64,000 nt of DNA from an uncultured bacterium (GCA_938030735.1 CALHIM010000011.1:62001-126000); one strand, 5' to 3'; counted from the stretch's first letter, positions 41,485 through 50,154 are shown. Made by a program: numbers and translations. Notes: generated by a model from the letters alone, not told the origin.

Positions 41485-43556
41485 AGATAGAATCCTTGTA
41501 GTCGTTCCAGATGATTTGCTCGTGGATCTTGATAAAGCATATCGCCGTTTCCGGTTAGCATTTCTGCGCCAGTTTCATCAAGAATGATTTTTGAATTTAA
41601 CGAATTTGTTACACTGAAGGCGATTTTAGTTGGAATATTCGCTTTAATCAAGCCTGTTACAACATCAGCACTTGGCCTTTGAGTTGCGAGAATCAAGTGA
41701 ATTCCTACCGCTCGAGCTTTTTGTGCGATTCGAATAATCGAACTTTCTGCACTTGGTATCCCTAAATCTGAAGCTTCAAGGATTGCTTTTTCGAGCTCTT
41801 TCATTGCTTTTTTCTGCTCCTTAATCGTTTCTTTTTCAAACTCTGACATTTTTGGGTTAATTTTCAGATCTTCCAGTGATTTTACTTCCGATAAATCAAA
41901 ATCTTTATTAAAATGCAAAATCGTTTCGATCATACCTTTAATATTCAATTTAAATTCTTCGCGTTTATTACCAGATGTCATCATCAAGTCGGCGAATTCA
42001 TCAATTACGCAAACGATTCGTGGCATTTCGCCTTTATAATCTTCAATCTTTCGCACACCAGCTTTTCGCAAAGTTTTATAGCGAGACTCCATTTTTTCCA
42101 CCAAATCTGCGAGTGTTTCTTGTGCATGAATTGGATTAGTAACAATCGGTTTTAATAAATGTTCGCTATCTTCATAAAATCCAAGTTCAACTTGCTTTGG
42201 ATCGATTAGCACGAGTTGGAGTTCGTCTGTCGAAAGTTGTTTAGTGAGCGATTCGAGAATCACGTTCAGCATAACGCTTTTACCGGAGCCAGTTTGCCCA
42301 GCGATTAGCAGATGCGGCATTTTAGTTAAATCGCCATAATGATTTTCGCCAAAAATATCTTGGCCGAGCGGAATTTCGAAAGTGCCTTTTTTAAGCAGAG
42401 AATCGTCGAACTCTAGAACTTTACGCTCAGGGTTTGGAATTTCTACACCGATTAAGTTTGTGCCATAAATTGGCGCAAGCACGCGAACCGATTTTGCTTG
42501 AAGAGCGATCGCAAGATCGTCTGCACGAGAGCCAATATTCTTCATCGCGACTCCACGGTTTGGCCGGAAAGTGTAGCGAATTACGCTTGCACCAGTGAAA
42601 GTTTCACCGATAGCGCCACCGATTCCGAACTCTAAGAACTTTTTGATAATCAAATTCTCGTTAGTTTCGCTGTCTGTTTCGAGCAGATCAACAGTCGTAT
42701 TCTTCTCGCTGAATTTTTCCGCCACATTCATCTTGCGCTTAATTTTAGCTTTATCAAATCCAGTTTCGATATTCGCAAGAACTTCCATTGATTCTTGCCC
42801 ATTTAAAATGTCACTTGGGTTAGGGAAGAATTTAGCATTATCGTTGTTAACATAGTCGAAAACGTTCGTGATGAGCTTTTCGGTTGTTGGTAAGAACTCG
42901 AGCAGGTCGTTTCGAGAATATTCGAACTCGCGAATTTGGGGCGAGCCATCTCGATTCTTAGTCTTCTTAATCTCAATGAATCCAACACTTTCAATTTCTT
43001 TTTTGAGAACTTTTTCAGCCAAAACTAGATAGATCGAACCTTGCAGTAAATATTTGTAGTTCTCCTGATACTCCGGATCGAGCGGATCGTTAGTGGCAGA
43101 AGAATAAAACGAAACTGTTTTGTAGTCTTTAAGCTTAATTTTATCTTCGCTCGAGCCTTTAATGATTAAGTCGATAATTCCAACCATTGGCACTTTCGAA
43201 ATCTCAGCTTCGAGCCGTTTTTCGGCATCAAGAACTTCGAATTTTGGCGCTTCCTCAAAATAAATATTGAGTGAATCGTTAAATTCTTTAATCATTTTTT
43301 CACGGCTGCCAGTTTTTCCGTAGTCGATTTCGTAATCACTGGTTGAATTTATTTCATCAAGCCCAGCAGCTGCGGCTTCGTCAAAAGTTCCGCCTTTATA
43401 ATAAATTTCAAGAGCTTTATGAAAAGCTTTACCGACTACCATCGATGGGCTCGAAGGATTATCATAAACCTTGGCAATATAACGCTTTTGAAACTCTACC
43501 TGATTTCGCAGGAAGGTCACAAGAGCAGAATAACTTAAGTGATCAACTCTATTCAT
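41481..43556 (-). CDS. RecB-like PD-(D/E)XK nuclease fused to an FtsK/SpoIIIE DNA translocase
   Basis: 691 residues from the ATG at 43,556 (GAGGAGAAAATCA upstream; overlaps the recT stop by 8 bases). Residues 1-240 are a RecB/Cas4-type nuclease: His46 (GKAFHKAL), Asp129 (MVGIIDLI), Asp144-x-Lys146 (LKDYKTV) and Gln172-x3-Tyr176 (LLQGSIYLV). Residues about 300-691 are an FtsK motor: Walker A GQTGSGKS at 420-427, Walker B VCVIDEFADL at about 516-525, then LATQRPSADVVTGLIKANIP and GAEMLTGNGDMLY. There is no membrane domain and no gamma DNA-reading domain. With RecT upstream, it probably processes DNA ends while translocating, giving substrate to the annealase. The fusion is unusual. Confidence 0.92.
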   Translation of the reverse strand: MNRVDHLSYSALVTFLRNQVEFQKRYIAKVYDNPSSPSMVVGKAFHKALEIYYKGGTFDEAAAAGLDEINSTSDYEIDYGKTGSREKMIKEFNDSLNIYFEEAPKFEVLDAEKRLEAEISKVPMVGIIDLIIKGSSEDKIKLKDYKTVSFYSSATNDPLDPEYQENYKYLLQGSIYLVLAEKVLKKEIESVGFIEIKKTKNRDGSPQIREFEYSRNDLLEFLPTTEKLITNVFDYVNNDNAKFFPNPSDILNGQESMEVLANIETGFDKAKIKRKMNVAEKFSEKNTTVDLLETDSETNENLIIKKFLEFGIGGAIGETFTGASVIRYTFRPNRGVAMKNIGSRADDLAIALQAKSVRVLAPIYGTNLIGVEIPNPERKVLEFDDSLLKKGTFEIPLGQDIFGENHYGDLTKMPHLLIAGQTGSGKSVMLNVILESLTKQLSTDELQLVLIDPKQVELGFYEDSEHLLKPIVTNPIHAQETLADLVEKMESRYKTLRKAGVRKIEDYKGEMPRIVCVIDEFADLMMTSGNKREEFKLNIKGMIETILHFNKDFDLSEVKSLEDLKINPKMSEFEKETIKEQKKAMKELEKAILEASDLGIPSAESSIIRIAQKARAVGIHLILATQRPSADVVTGLIKANIPTKIAFSVTNSLNSKIILDETGAEMLTGNGDMLYQDPRANHLERLQGFYL

Positions 43557-44238
43557 TGATTTTCTCCTCAGTTTGGTTAATAATTTGCTCATCTTCGCGC
43601 GAAATTTCTTCTTCGATATAGATTCCAGAAATATCGAACGCTTGGCGAATTGCATTGGCTTCAGCACATTTCGTAAGCATTACAATTGGCATTTTCGCCC
43701 AAGTTGATTTCGGCTTACCATCCTTATTCTTCTGGACGAATTCTTCATAAAAAGCAGTATATTTCGTGAATTCTTTCGGCTCACCGTTAACTAGTCCAAA
43801 AACCGGCACAGTTACGCTTTCGAGCTGTCCATCGGCGCTCTTAGTAATTTCAGCAGTTCCAGTGTGAGAATATTTACCGCCTCTTCGAGCGAGTTTTCGA
43901 AGACCATGAATTGATATGATTGGTGTGAGCTCTTCGCGCTCAGTGCTTTTGTTCCAGATATATGTCGCATAAATCTCATTTTTGAACGGATTAACGCCGA
44001 ACTGACTTGAGATGATCATAAACCGTTTTAAATCTTCAATCGGTCGAGCTTGTCCTGTCTTGGTTAGCCCGAGTATCGATACATGGATTGACGCAAGCAA
44101 TCGCTCTTTGAAAGCAGTAGTCAAATCTCCTTCGAAGAGATCGTTCGCATATGGCACGACTTCACCATATAATTCACGACGCTTTTTATTCGCTAATTTC
44201 TTTGCATCTTTTTCTGTAGTAATAACTGCTTCTGACAT
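43549..44238 (-). CDS. recT: RecT/Bet-family single-strand annealing protein
   Basis: 229 residues. Core wording of the RecT family: a RFMIISSQFGVNPFKNEIYAT segment, PIISIHGLRKLARRGGKYS, MPIVMLTKCAEANAIRQAF. It anneals complementary single strands in phage recombination. It is short for the family (about 270), with a Glu-rich C-terminal tail typical of SSB contact. Start overlaps the stop of the 55-residue gene (TAATG). Confidence 0.93.
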   Translation of the reverse strand: MSEAVITTEKDAKKLANKKRRELYGEVVPYANDLFEGDLTTAFKERLLASIHVSILGLTKTGQARPIEDLKRFMIISSQFGVNPFKNEIYATYIWNKSTEREELTPIISIHGLRKLARRGGKYSHTGTAEITKSADGQLESVTVPVFGLVNGEPKEFTKYTAFYEEFVQKNKDGKPKSTWAKMPIVMLTKCAEANAIRQAFDISGIYIEEEISREDEQIINQTEEKINE

Positions 44239-44405
44239 TATTTACAAATCTCCATTTCATTGATCATTTGCCATTCACAGTTGTGTTCTTTTTCATAATT
44301 TCGATATTTTTGCCATCGATATTCTGAACCAAACCAAGCAAGAGCTACCAGTCCGACAATCATAAAGAATATTATTTTTTTAAATTTTGTTGTTTTTGCG
44401 TGCAT
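44238..44405 (-). CDS. Small single-helix membrane protein heading the early operon
   Basis: 55 residues after AAGGAGATAAA: basic start MHAKTTKFKK, one membrane helix (about 11-27), then a polar tail with two Cys. Coupled to recT. Function unknown. Confidence 0.6.
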   Translation of the reverse strand: MHAKTTKFKKIIFFMIVGLVALAWFGSEYRWQKYRNYEKEHNCEWQMINEMEICK

Positions 44406-44566
44406 TTTATCTCCTTAATTTTATTATTTTTGATTTTCGAAAATGTTATCTGTCGCCACTATTCATTACTTTCTTGGCCGTTTTCTTTTTCGAAATTCAA
44501 ACCTTGATTTAACTTTGAAATTTCTGCAAAACCCCGTTCGCAAAAATCTCATTTGTAAAATCAAGA
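44406..44566. other. Control region upstream of the early operon
   Basis: 160 AT-rich bases with no gene. I cannot pick a clear minus-strand promoter; several TTG-AT combinations exist without good spacing. The prophage right edge should lie here or in the next 100 bases. Confidence 0.3.
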
Positions 44567-44670
44567 AGCCCCGTGGAACACGCACAACCACGGGGCTAAT
44601 TTTGTAAGCTTGGAAAAGATGTGCGTTTTTAGAGTTACATCTTTACGCTTATGATGATATATGATATAAT
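44567..44670 (+). promoter_or_regulatory. Structured element and promoter at the right prophage edge
   Basis: Hairpin AGCCCCGTGG/CCACGGGGCT (44,567 on), AAGCTTGGAA, a second hairpin AAGATGT/ACATCTT, then CGCTTATGATGATAT and TATAAT (44,665-44,670). The order and wording match the inverted element at 11,879-11,962. TTTACG with 17 bases to TATAAT can serve as the promoter of the next gene. Confidence 0.5.
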
Positions 44671-44677
44671 TTGAAAT

Positions 44678-45106
44678 ATGGAAGTTAAAAAATATAAGCC
44701 AGAAGATATTTACCCAACACCGCAAGAAAAACCAAAAGAAAACCAAGAAAAATCGCAAGAAGCCCAAAACAATGAATTTATTCTTGAAGAATATAAAGTT
44801 ATTCGAAAAGGTAAAAGCGAAGATTTTATGCCAATTCAAATTGCTGCAATATTGGGATTTTTAAGCTTATTTCCAGCTCCTTCACCAGCTCCAATTATTA
44901 ACTATGGTTTTAGCTTGCTTTCAGTTATAGCTGTTAGTTATTCGCTTAAAGCTGCGAATAAATTCGAAATTGAAACTGGGCGGAAATCAAAAGCAAAAAT
45001 CTGGGCAGAAATACTATTAACACTTCAAATATGTATTTTTATAATGTATTTGATTTCTAGCGTATTTTCTGCTGGAGGAATGTTGAACGGAATTAAATTA
45101 TTTTAA
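44678..45106 (+). CDS. Host membrane protein of unknown function
   Basis: 142 residues: a polar, Pro/Glu-rich N-terminal 55 residues (YKPEDIYPTPQEKPKE...), then two or three membrane helices (about 52-75, 78-90 and 112-135). The -10 box ends seven bases before the ATG, so the mRNA is probably leaderless. First host gene right of the prophage. Confidence 0.65.
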   Translation: MEVKKYKPEDIYPTPQEKPKENQEKSQEAQNNEFILEEYKVIRKGKSEDFMPIQIAAILGFLSLFPAPSPAPIINYGFSLLSVIAVSYSLKAANKFEIETGRKSKAKIWAEILLTLQICIFIMYLISSVFSAGGMLNGIKLF

Positions 45107-45252
45107 ACAAATCAATTATAGATATTTAAAAAATTATCAGAAGAATACGCAAAAGAATATAACCGAATATTTAATGATCAGCAAAGTATTGTTTCGAAAG
45201 ATTTAAAATAATTACCAAATATTTCCACACCTAAAAAGGGGTGGTTTTTTTC
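45107..45252 (+). other. Short remnant frame and terminator
   Basis: A 28-codon fragment (KKLSEEYAKEYNRIFNDQQS) without start codon lies at about 45,126-45,211, perhaps the tail of a lost gene. A CCACACC/GGGGTGG hairpin with a T-run (45,225-45,252) follows. Confidence 0.4.
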
Positions 45253-45262
45253 TTTCGAAAAT

Positions 45263-45291
45263 TTGCCTGAAAATCTAAAAAGTGATATAAT
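45263..45291 (+). promoter_or_regulatory. Promoter of the Mur ligase gene, leaderless
   Basis: TTGCCT (45,263-45,268), 17 bases, TATAAT (45,286-45,291); the ATG is six bases downstream and no ribosome binding site exists. Confidence 0.75.
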
Positions 45292-45297
45292 TTAAGA

Positions 45298-46608
45298 ATG
45301 AGCATTAAGAATAATTTAGCAAAAACGGCTCGCAAAATTCTGCCAAAAACGGCAATTTCTGGGCTTGAAAAAACTTATCGAAAATCTCGTGCAAAAGTTA
45401 TCGCTACACGTTATGGCAACCCTGCGCGCGACTTACGAGTAATTGCTGTAACAGGTACGAACGGTAAAACTACCACTGTTAATTTTCTTAATGAAATCTT
45501 AAAAGAAGCTGGCTATAAAACTGCGATGTTTTCAACCGCAAATATTGAGATTGCGGGTATTCAAACAGTAAATGATACCAATTCTACAACCGCAACAGTT
45601 TCGAAATTGCAAAAATTTTTCTCTGATGCAAAAAAAGCTGGGGTTGAATTTGCGTTAATTGAGGCAACTTCGCACGCGCTTGATCAATACAAATTTTCTG
45701 GAGTTCCTATTGAGATGGCAATTATGACCAATCTCACACAAGATCATCTTGATTACCACAAAACAATGGAAAACTACGCTGATGCCAAAGCAAAACTTTT
45801 CGAAATGCAGCCACGATTTATTGTTTTAAATACTGATGATGCGTATTTCGAATTTTTCAATAAATTTGAAGCTGGCGAGCAAAAAATAACTTATGGCGAA
45901 AGTGATTTTGCAGAAGTTAAAATTGAAAATTTCAAGCTTTACAAAAAGGGAAGCGAAGCTAATCTACGGATTGATAATAATGTTGCACTTGAAATCGCCA
46001 CAAATCTACCAGGCGAATTTAATGTTTACAACATGACTGCGGCGGCAGCCGGCGCTTATCTTTTGGGAATCTCGCTAGAAGATATTCAAGAGGGAATTGC
46101 TAATCTTGAAGGAGTTTCAGGAAGGTTTGAATATGCTGTTTCGAATTTACCTTTTGACGTGGTTGTAGATTACGCCCACACGCCAGACGCGCTTGAAAAA
46201 CTCCTTAAAGCTTCAAGAAAAATCACTAAAGAGCGCACGATTCTGGTTTTTGGTGCTTGTGGCGACCGTGATCGTGAAAAACGCCCAATTATGGGAAAAA
46301 TCGCTCAAGATTTATCTAACCGAATTATTATTACCGATGAAGAAAACTACACTGAAGATGCTAAGCAAATTCGTGAAGAAATTATTGCGGGAATTTCGAA
46401 AAAAGGTGAAAAATTGCCAGCGAATGTTCAAGAAATTCCAGATCGCGAAGAAGCAATTCGAAAAGCTTTACAAATTGCAGGAAAGGGCGATATCGTGTTA
46501 ATTACAGGTTTAGGGCATGAAGTTTACCGTGTAATTGATGGCAAAAAAACACCTTGGAACGACACAGAAATTGTGCAAAAAATCACAAAAGAAATCTTCA
46601 AAAAATAG
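45298..46608 (+). CDS. murE: MurE-like UDP-N-acetylmuramyl-tripeptide ligase
   Basis: 436 residues. ATP site VTGTNGKTTT near residue 49, STTATVS and DYAHTPDALEKLL typical of MurE, and VFGACGDRDREKRPIMGKIA near the C terminus. It adds the third amino acid to the peptidoglycan stem peptide. Compared with usual MurE (about 490) the N-terminal UDP-binding domain is reduced. The position of the DNPR/DNPA side-chain-selecting motif reads EENY (ITDEENYTEDA), so the amino acid added cannot be predicted from it. Confidence 0.88.
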   Translation: MSIKNNLAKTARKILPKTAISGLEKTYRKSRAKVIATRYGNPARDLRVIAVTGTNGKTTTVNFLNEILKEAGYKTAMFSTANIEIAGIQTVNDTNSTTATVSKLQKFFSDAKKAGVEFALIEATSHALDQYKFSGVPIEMAIMTNLTQDHLDYHKTMENYADAKAKLFEMQPRFIVLNTDDAYFEFFNKFEAGEQKITYGESDFAEVKIENFKLYKKGSEANLRIDNNVALEIATNLPGEFNVYNMTAAAAGAYLLGISLEDIQEGIANLEGVSGRFEYAVSNLPFDVVVDYAHTPDALEKLLKASRKITKERTILVFGACGDRDREKRPIMGKIAQDLSNRIIITDEENYTEDAKQIREEIIAGISKKGEKLPANVQEIPDREEAIRKALQIAGKGDIVLITGLGHEVYRVIDGKKTPWNDTEIVQKITKEIFKK

Positions 46609-46610
46609 TA

Positions 46611-46638
46611 AAAAATCGCTCATTTCTGGGCGATTTTA
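46611..46638 (+). terminator. Terminator after murE
   Basis: AAAATCGC/GCGATTTT stem with a 10-nt loop and following T/A-rich tract. Confidence 0.8.
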
Positions 46639-46655
46639 GTTTTCAAAAAAATAAA

Positions 46656-46673
46656 AACCGTTCTTTCGAACGG
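46656..46673 (-). terminator. Terminator of the minus-strand small gene
   Basis: CCGTTC/GAACGG hairpin; on the minus strand it is followed by TTTTTATTTTTT. It faces the murE terminator. Confidence 0.7.
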
Positions 46674-46681
46674 ATTTAAAT

Positions 46682-47020
46682 TTAAACGGTTTGGCTATCT
46701 AACTGATTGATGAATGAGCTGAAGTTGACATCCGAAGATTTGTTTATTCGGATATACCAGTTTGCGATTTTACCACTACGAAACGCAATTCGAGCTTCTT
46801 CAAGATTATCATCATTTAATTCAAAGAAGAAACTCTTTCTACGAAAAACTCCAGTAGGTTCATTGACAACAATTTCAAGAATCAATTCCCCAAAATTGGA
46901 GGTATCATTGAGTAGATAAGATTTCTCTGGCTCCGTAACTCTTTCAGTACAAAGAACAACGGCAATCCAGAAAAACAAATCATTCTTGCCAAACCTATTC
47001 AAAAGTGCTTTCGCTTTCAT
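46682..47020 (-). CDS. Hypothetical 112-residue protein
   Basis: Start chosen at the ATG 47,020 (MKAKALLNRFGKND), which has AAGGGGTGATATA upstream. Mixed alpha/beta, no recognised family, no signal peptide. Confidence 0.6.
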   Translation of the reverse strand: MKAKALLNRFGKNDLFFWIAVVLCTERVTEPEKSYLLNDTSNFGELILEIVVNEPTGVFRRKSFFFELNDDNLEEARIAFRSGKIANWYIRINKSSDVNFSSFINQLDSQTV

Positions 47021-47126
47021 TATATCACCCCTTTTCGAAAAGTATTTAAATTTTAGCACACTATTGATTTTTTTGCAAATATTTAGTAAAATAGAATAAG
47101 CATAAATATATTCAAGGAAAGATTAA

Positions 47127-49550
47127 ATGAAAGTAAAGAATAATAGAATTTTATTACCAGCAATGACGGTAGCGGTTCTAGCACTCGGTGGTGGGTATTA
47201 TGGAACACAAATTATTAACAAACAAAATATTTTTTCGAAAGCATCAGCTTATACTTCAGCAGTAAACCCCGTTGACCCAAGCAATGCTCCAGATAGTTAT
47301 GAAATTAAATTTACAGATGCAAATTTTAAGCGTGCATTAAATTCAGTTTTAATGAAAAGCGATCCAAGCCGAACACTTGATAGTCCAATTACAGCTGGTG
47401 TAGCTAAAACAATGACAGAGTTCTGGCCAGAAGATGCGTATCGAAATTTTGAGAATGTGGAAGGTATTCAGTATTTTAAAAACTTAAAATTAATCCATGT
47501 TCATGCAATCTGGTCATTAAAGGATATGTCTGCTGCAGCGGGTCTCCAGAATATAGAGACAGCTTATGTTGGAATGAACAGCGTTAGCGATATTTCATTT
47601 GTTAAAAACTGGAAAAAGGTTGAGCTGCTATGGATTCACCATACTAAAGCAACAGATTTTTCACCACTTAAAGATTTACCAAAAGCAAAAGTTTATGGAA
47701 TTTCAAGCCAAAATGTGGCAATAAAGCTTTCAGCAGGCCAAAGAATTTTTAAAAATCCTTTTATCAATTTTGATGGCACGATTATGCCAATAGAAAATAA
47801 TCAAACTTTTATAAATACAGATAAAAACGGAAATCCACAACAAGATGGTGGATATATTAAAGTTAACGCAGATAAATTTACGGGCACAGATAATTTTAGT
47901 GTTATAAATAAAAAATATACTCTACCTAATGGAAATGCCATGGATGACCAAAGTGATTTCTATAATACATCCGACGTAACAGTAGAGAATATAAACTTTA
48001 ACCTAAACGAAAAACCAGAGATTAATTTCAATGTTCAAGGTAACAGTATTCCATTAAAAGAAGGCTCACCATTAGTTTGGGATAAGCCAAGACAAAATAA
48101 TTCTACAATTAATGATGCTATAATAGAATCTTTTAAGAAGAATTATAGCCCTCAAGCTGGCGGAAATTTCTTTACAGCAACTAGCCCAACGTCAGATATT
48201 ACTTCTTTCACAACTGATGCCGAAGAAGTATTCAGCAATAAAGAAAACCAAATAAATGGTGACTATTTGATTACAGCTAAGGCTACAAATAAATATGGAA
48301 ATACCACAACCGCTCATTTTAGGCTTTTGACTACTTTCGCTTCTCGTGAGCCAGCTAAAAAGGCTCTTGAAAATTTCGAAAAACAGCCAGATTATATTAA
48401 AAATGCAATCCCTGCTAATTTATTAACTGAGGTTAAGCGTACCGCAACACAGCCTTTAGGAATAACCAACGATAACGTTAAAAATGCAGCAGATTCTTTA
48501 AATAATAAAATTGCTGAAATCGTATCTCTAGAAAATGAGCGCAAAACTGATATTTCAAACGCGATTAACGAATTAAAAAAAGTGATTGAATATATCGCCG
48601 ATTTTAAGGATGTCATAAATGAAAACGACAAGATTATCGACCCTGTAGCAAAACAAGCAAATCTTAAAGAGTTAGAGAAAATTGCTGAACGATACAATAA
48701 AAATACTAAAAAGTTGGAGCAAACTTTAGACAAAATTGCTAATTTAAAAAATCTTAATACTTTTTCTAAGGAAACTTTAGCACAATTGCAAGAAGTTGTA
48801 AATGCGGCGTCAAACTTAAATATTTCAAGCCAACTTAAAACTGCCGAGGCGATAAAAAATTCAACCGAAGATCTCGCTTCAGAGAGTGAAATCTTAGAAG
48901 CAATCAATGAACTTGAAAGCGCTTTGAATGGTTTGCGAGCTGATAAAACAGCCCTAAATTCACAAATTAAAGATTTCGAAGATTCACAAAAATGGCTGAA
49001 AGATGAAGTTAAAGCTGAAGCAGATAAAGCTAAAGAAGTCCAAAAAGCAGATAATCCAACTTTCGAAGAAATCAAAAAAGCGGAAGAAGATTTGAAATCG
49101 GCTATCGAAAAAGCTAAAAAAGTAGAAAGCGAGCGCCAAAAATCATCTGAAGATAAGCTAAAAGAAGTTGAAAAAATCGTTGAAGATAACAAAACGAATA
49201 AAAATGAGCTTCCAGCTGTTGATATCGAAAATATTGAGAATTTAATTTCGAAAGTTAAAGATGAGAAAAAACGCCAAGAATTGACCGAAAAACTGCAAGA
49301 AATTAAAAATTCTATCAAGCAAAAAGAATCTCAAATTGAAGCAGGAAAACTTGCAGAAGCTATAAAAAAACGTAATGAGGAAATTGCAAAGCAACGTTTA
49401 AATTCTCCAGAAACTGGATATTTACGCGAAAAACAAAACCAACAAGACAGCACTACTATATTAGTTTTGATCGGTTTAGTTGCCGCAATTTTCACACCAA
49501 TAATTGTATTTTTCGCTAAAAAATTGAAGAAAAATTCGAAAAAAATCTAA
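47127..49550 (+). CDS. Large surface protein with leucine-rich and coiled-coil regions and a sortase-like tail
   Basis: 807 residues. An N-terminal signal/anchor helix (about 9-30) is followed by a leucine-rich segment with internalin-like spacing (YFKNLKLIHVHAIW, LQNIETAYVGMNSV, WKKVELLWIHHT; about 110-195), a beta-rich part to about 400, then about 350 residues of Lys/Glu/Ala-rich helical repeats. The C terminus has SPETG (760-764), a hydrophobic helix and the basic end KKLKKNSKKI, the order of an LPxTG sorting signal. I infer cell-surface anchoring and adhesion, possibly to the bacterial host of an epibiont. RBS AAGGAAAG. Confidence 0.75.
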   Translation: MKVKNNRILLPAMTVAVLALGGGYYGTQIINKQNIFSKASAYTSAVNPVDPSNAPDSYEIKFTDANFKRALNSVLMKSDPSRTLDSPITAGVAKTMTEFWPEDAYRNFENVEGIQYFKNLKLIHVHAIWSLKDMSAAAGLQNIETAYVGMNSVSDISFVKNWKKVELLWIHHTKATDFSPLKDLPKAKVYGISSQNVAIKLSAGQRIFKNPFINFDGTIMPIENNQTFINTDKNGNPQQDGGYIKVNADKFTGTDNFSVINKKYTLPNGNAMDDQSDFYNTSDVTVENINFNLNEKPEINFNVQGNSIPLKEGSPLVWDKPRQNNSTINDAIIESFKKNYSPQAGGNFFTATSPTSDITSFTTDAEEVFSNKENQINGDYLITAKATNKYGNTTTAHFRLLTTFASREPAKKALENFEKQPDYIKNAIPANLLTEVKRTATQPLGITNDNVKNAADSLNNKIAEIVSLENERKTDISNAINELKKVIEYIADFKDVINENDKIIDPVAKQANLKELEKIAERYNKNTKKLEQTLDKIANLKNLNTFSKETLAQLQEVVNAASNLNISSQLKTAEAIKNSTEDLASESEILEAINELESALNGLRADKTALNSQIKDFEDSQKWLKDEVKAEADKAKEVQKADNPTFEEIKKAEEDLKSAIEKAKKVESERQKSSEDKLKEVEKIVEDNKTNKNELPAVDIENIENLISKVKDEKKRQELTEKLQEIKNSIKQKESQIEAGKLAEAIKKRNEEIAKQRLNSPETGYLREKQNQQDSTTILVLIGLVAAIFTPIIVFFAKKLKKNSKKI

Positions 49551-49562
49551 TTTCGAAAAATA

Positions 49563-49596
49563 AAAATAGGCTCTAAACTTAGGGTCTATTTTTATT
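49563..49596 (+). terminator. Terminator of the surface protein gene
   Basis: AAAATAGG...TCTATTTT stem with paired CTCTAA/TTAGGG interior and TTTTTATT. Confidence 0.8.
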
Positions 49597-49652
49597 GAGT
49601 TCTAGGTATTTTTATAAAATACTGAGTTCAATTTAAGATTTTAGAAAATATA

Positions 49653-49689
49653 AAAACTGCGAGAGTTTAAAACCTATCGCAGTTTTTTA
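49653..49689. terminator. Bidirectional terminator
   Basis: 10-bp stem AAAACTGCGA/TCGCAGTTTT (49,653-49,662 with 49,677-49,686) with T/A runs on both sides, between converging genes. Confidence 0.8.
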
Positions 49690-49692
49690 TAA

Positions 49693-50154
49693 TTATTTTG
49701 ATTTAAAGTAATCAATTTCTTTAATCACATCGAGAAGCGCATTTGCACGCTTTACTTCATCTTCAATCATTCGAGCAGCATTATAAGCTGGTTCAATTAA
49801 AGTATTATCATCACTTGAACGGAGAAGTAAAAGATAAATATCAAATTTTTCTTCATTCGAAACTGTTAATTTATCAACTAATGGTCGCAAATCTTCAAGA
49901 GCATGACCTTTAATTGTATCTAAATCTAAGCCACCAAAACTTGGCATTACAGTTGGCTTAGTTTGTTCAACAACCGGCTGAACTTCTTCAGCGATTGGAA
50001 CCTCAACTTGGTTTAAATCTTCATATTGGAGTTCATCAGTGCTTTGATTATCATCAGAATCATCTGAAGAACCGCTAACACCAGAAAGAATCTTAGCGAG
50101 CTCTGGATCGTCGCTAACTGGCATTTTACTTGTTTGATTCATATCAATTTCCAT
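49693..50154 (-). CDS. Hypothetical acidic protein
   Basis: 153 residues. The first 70 are acidic, Ser/Asp/Glu-rich and likely disordered; the C-terminal 80 are helical (LEDLRPLVDKLTVSNEEKFDIYLLLLRSS...). RBS GGTGGGTT before the ATG. No family known to me. Confidence 0.65.
   Translation of the reverse strand: MEIDMNQTSKMPVSDDPELAKILSGVSGSSDDSDDNQSTDELQYEDLNQVEVPIAEEVQPVVEQTKPTVMPSFGGLDLDTIKGHALEDLRPLVDKLTVSNEEKFDIYLLLLRSSDDNTLIEPAYNAARMIEDEVKRANALLDVIKEIDYFKSK

Larger units (their letters stand above)
12004..44566. mobile_element. Temperate siphovirus-type prophage (edges approximate)
   Basis: A minus-strand tyrosine integrase at the left, a plus-strand late region in canonical head-to-tail-to-lysis order, and a minus-strand early operon with RecT at the right. 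All structural genes are open and the order is intact, so the element may be functional. The edges are set by the last phage-like genes and flanking host genes; I could not find a convincing direct attL/attR repeat. I recognise no polymerase, helicase or CI-type repressor. Confidence 0.9.

Noticed and set aside
11863..44508. TTTTTCGAAATT shared near both prophage ends as an att core
   Set aside because: TTCGAA with flanking A/T runs occurs throughout the window, so a 12-base match is not informative.
48392..49318. A 308-codon minus-strand frame opposite the surface protein
   Set aside because: A Ser/Phe/Leu-rich shadow produced by the Lys/Glu-rich helical repeats on the plus strand.
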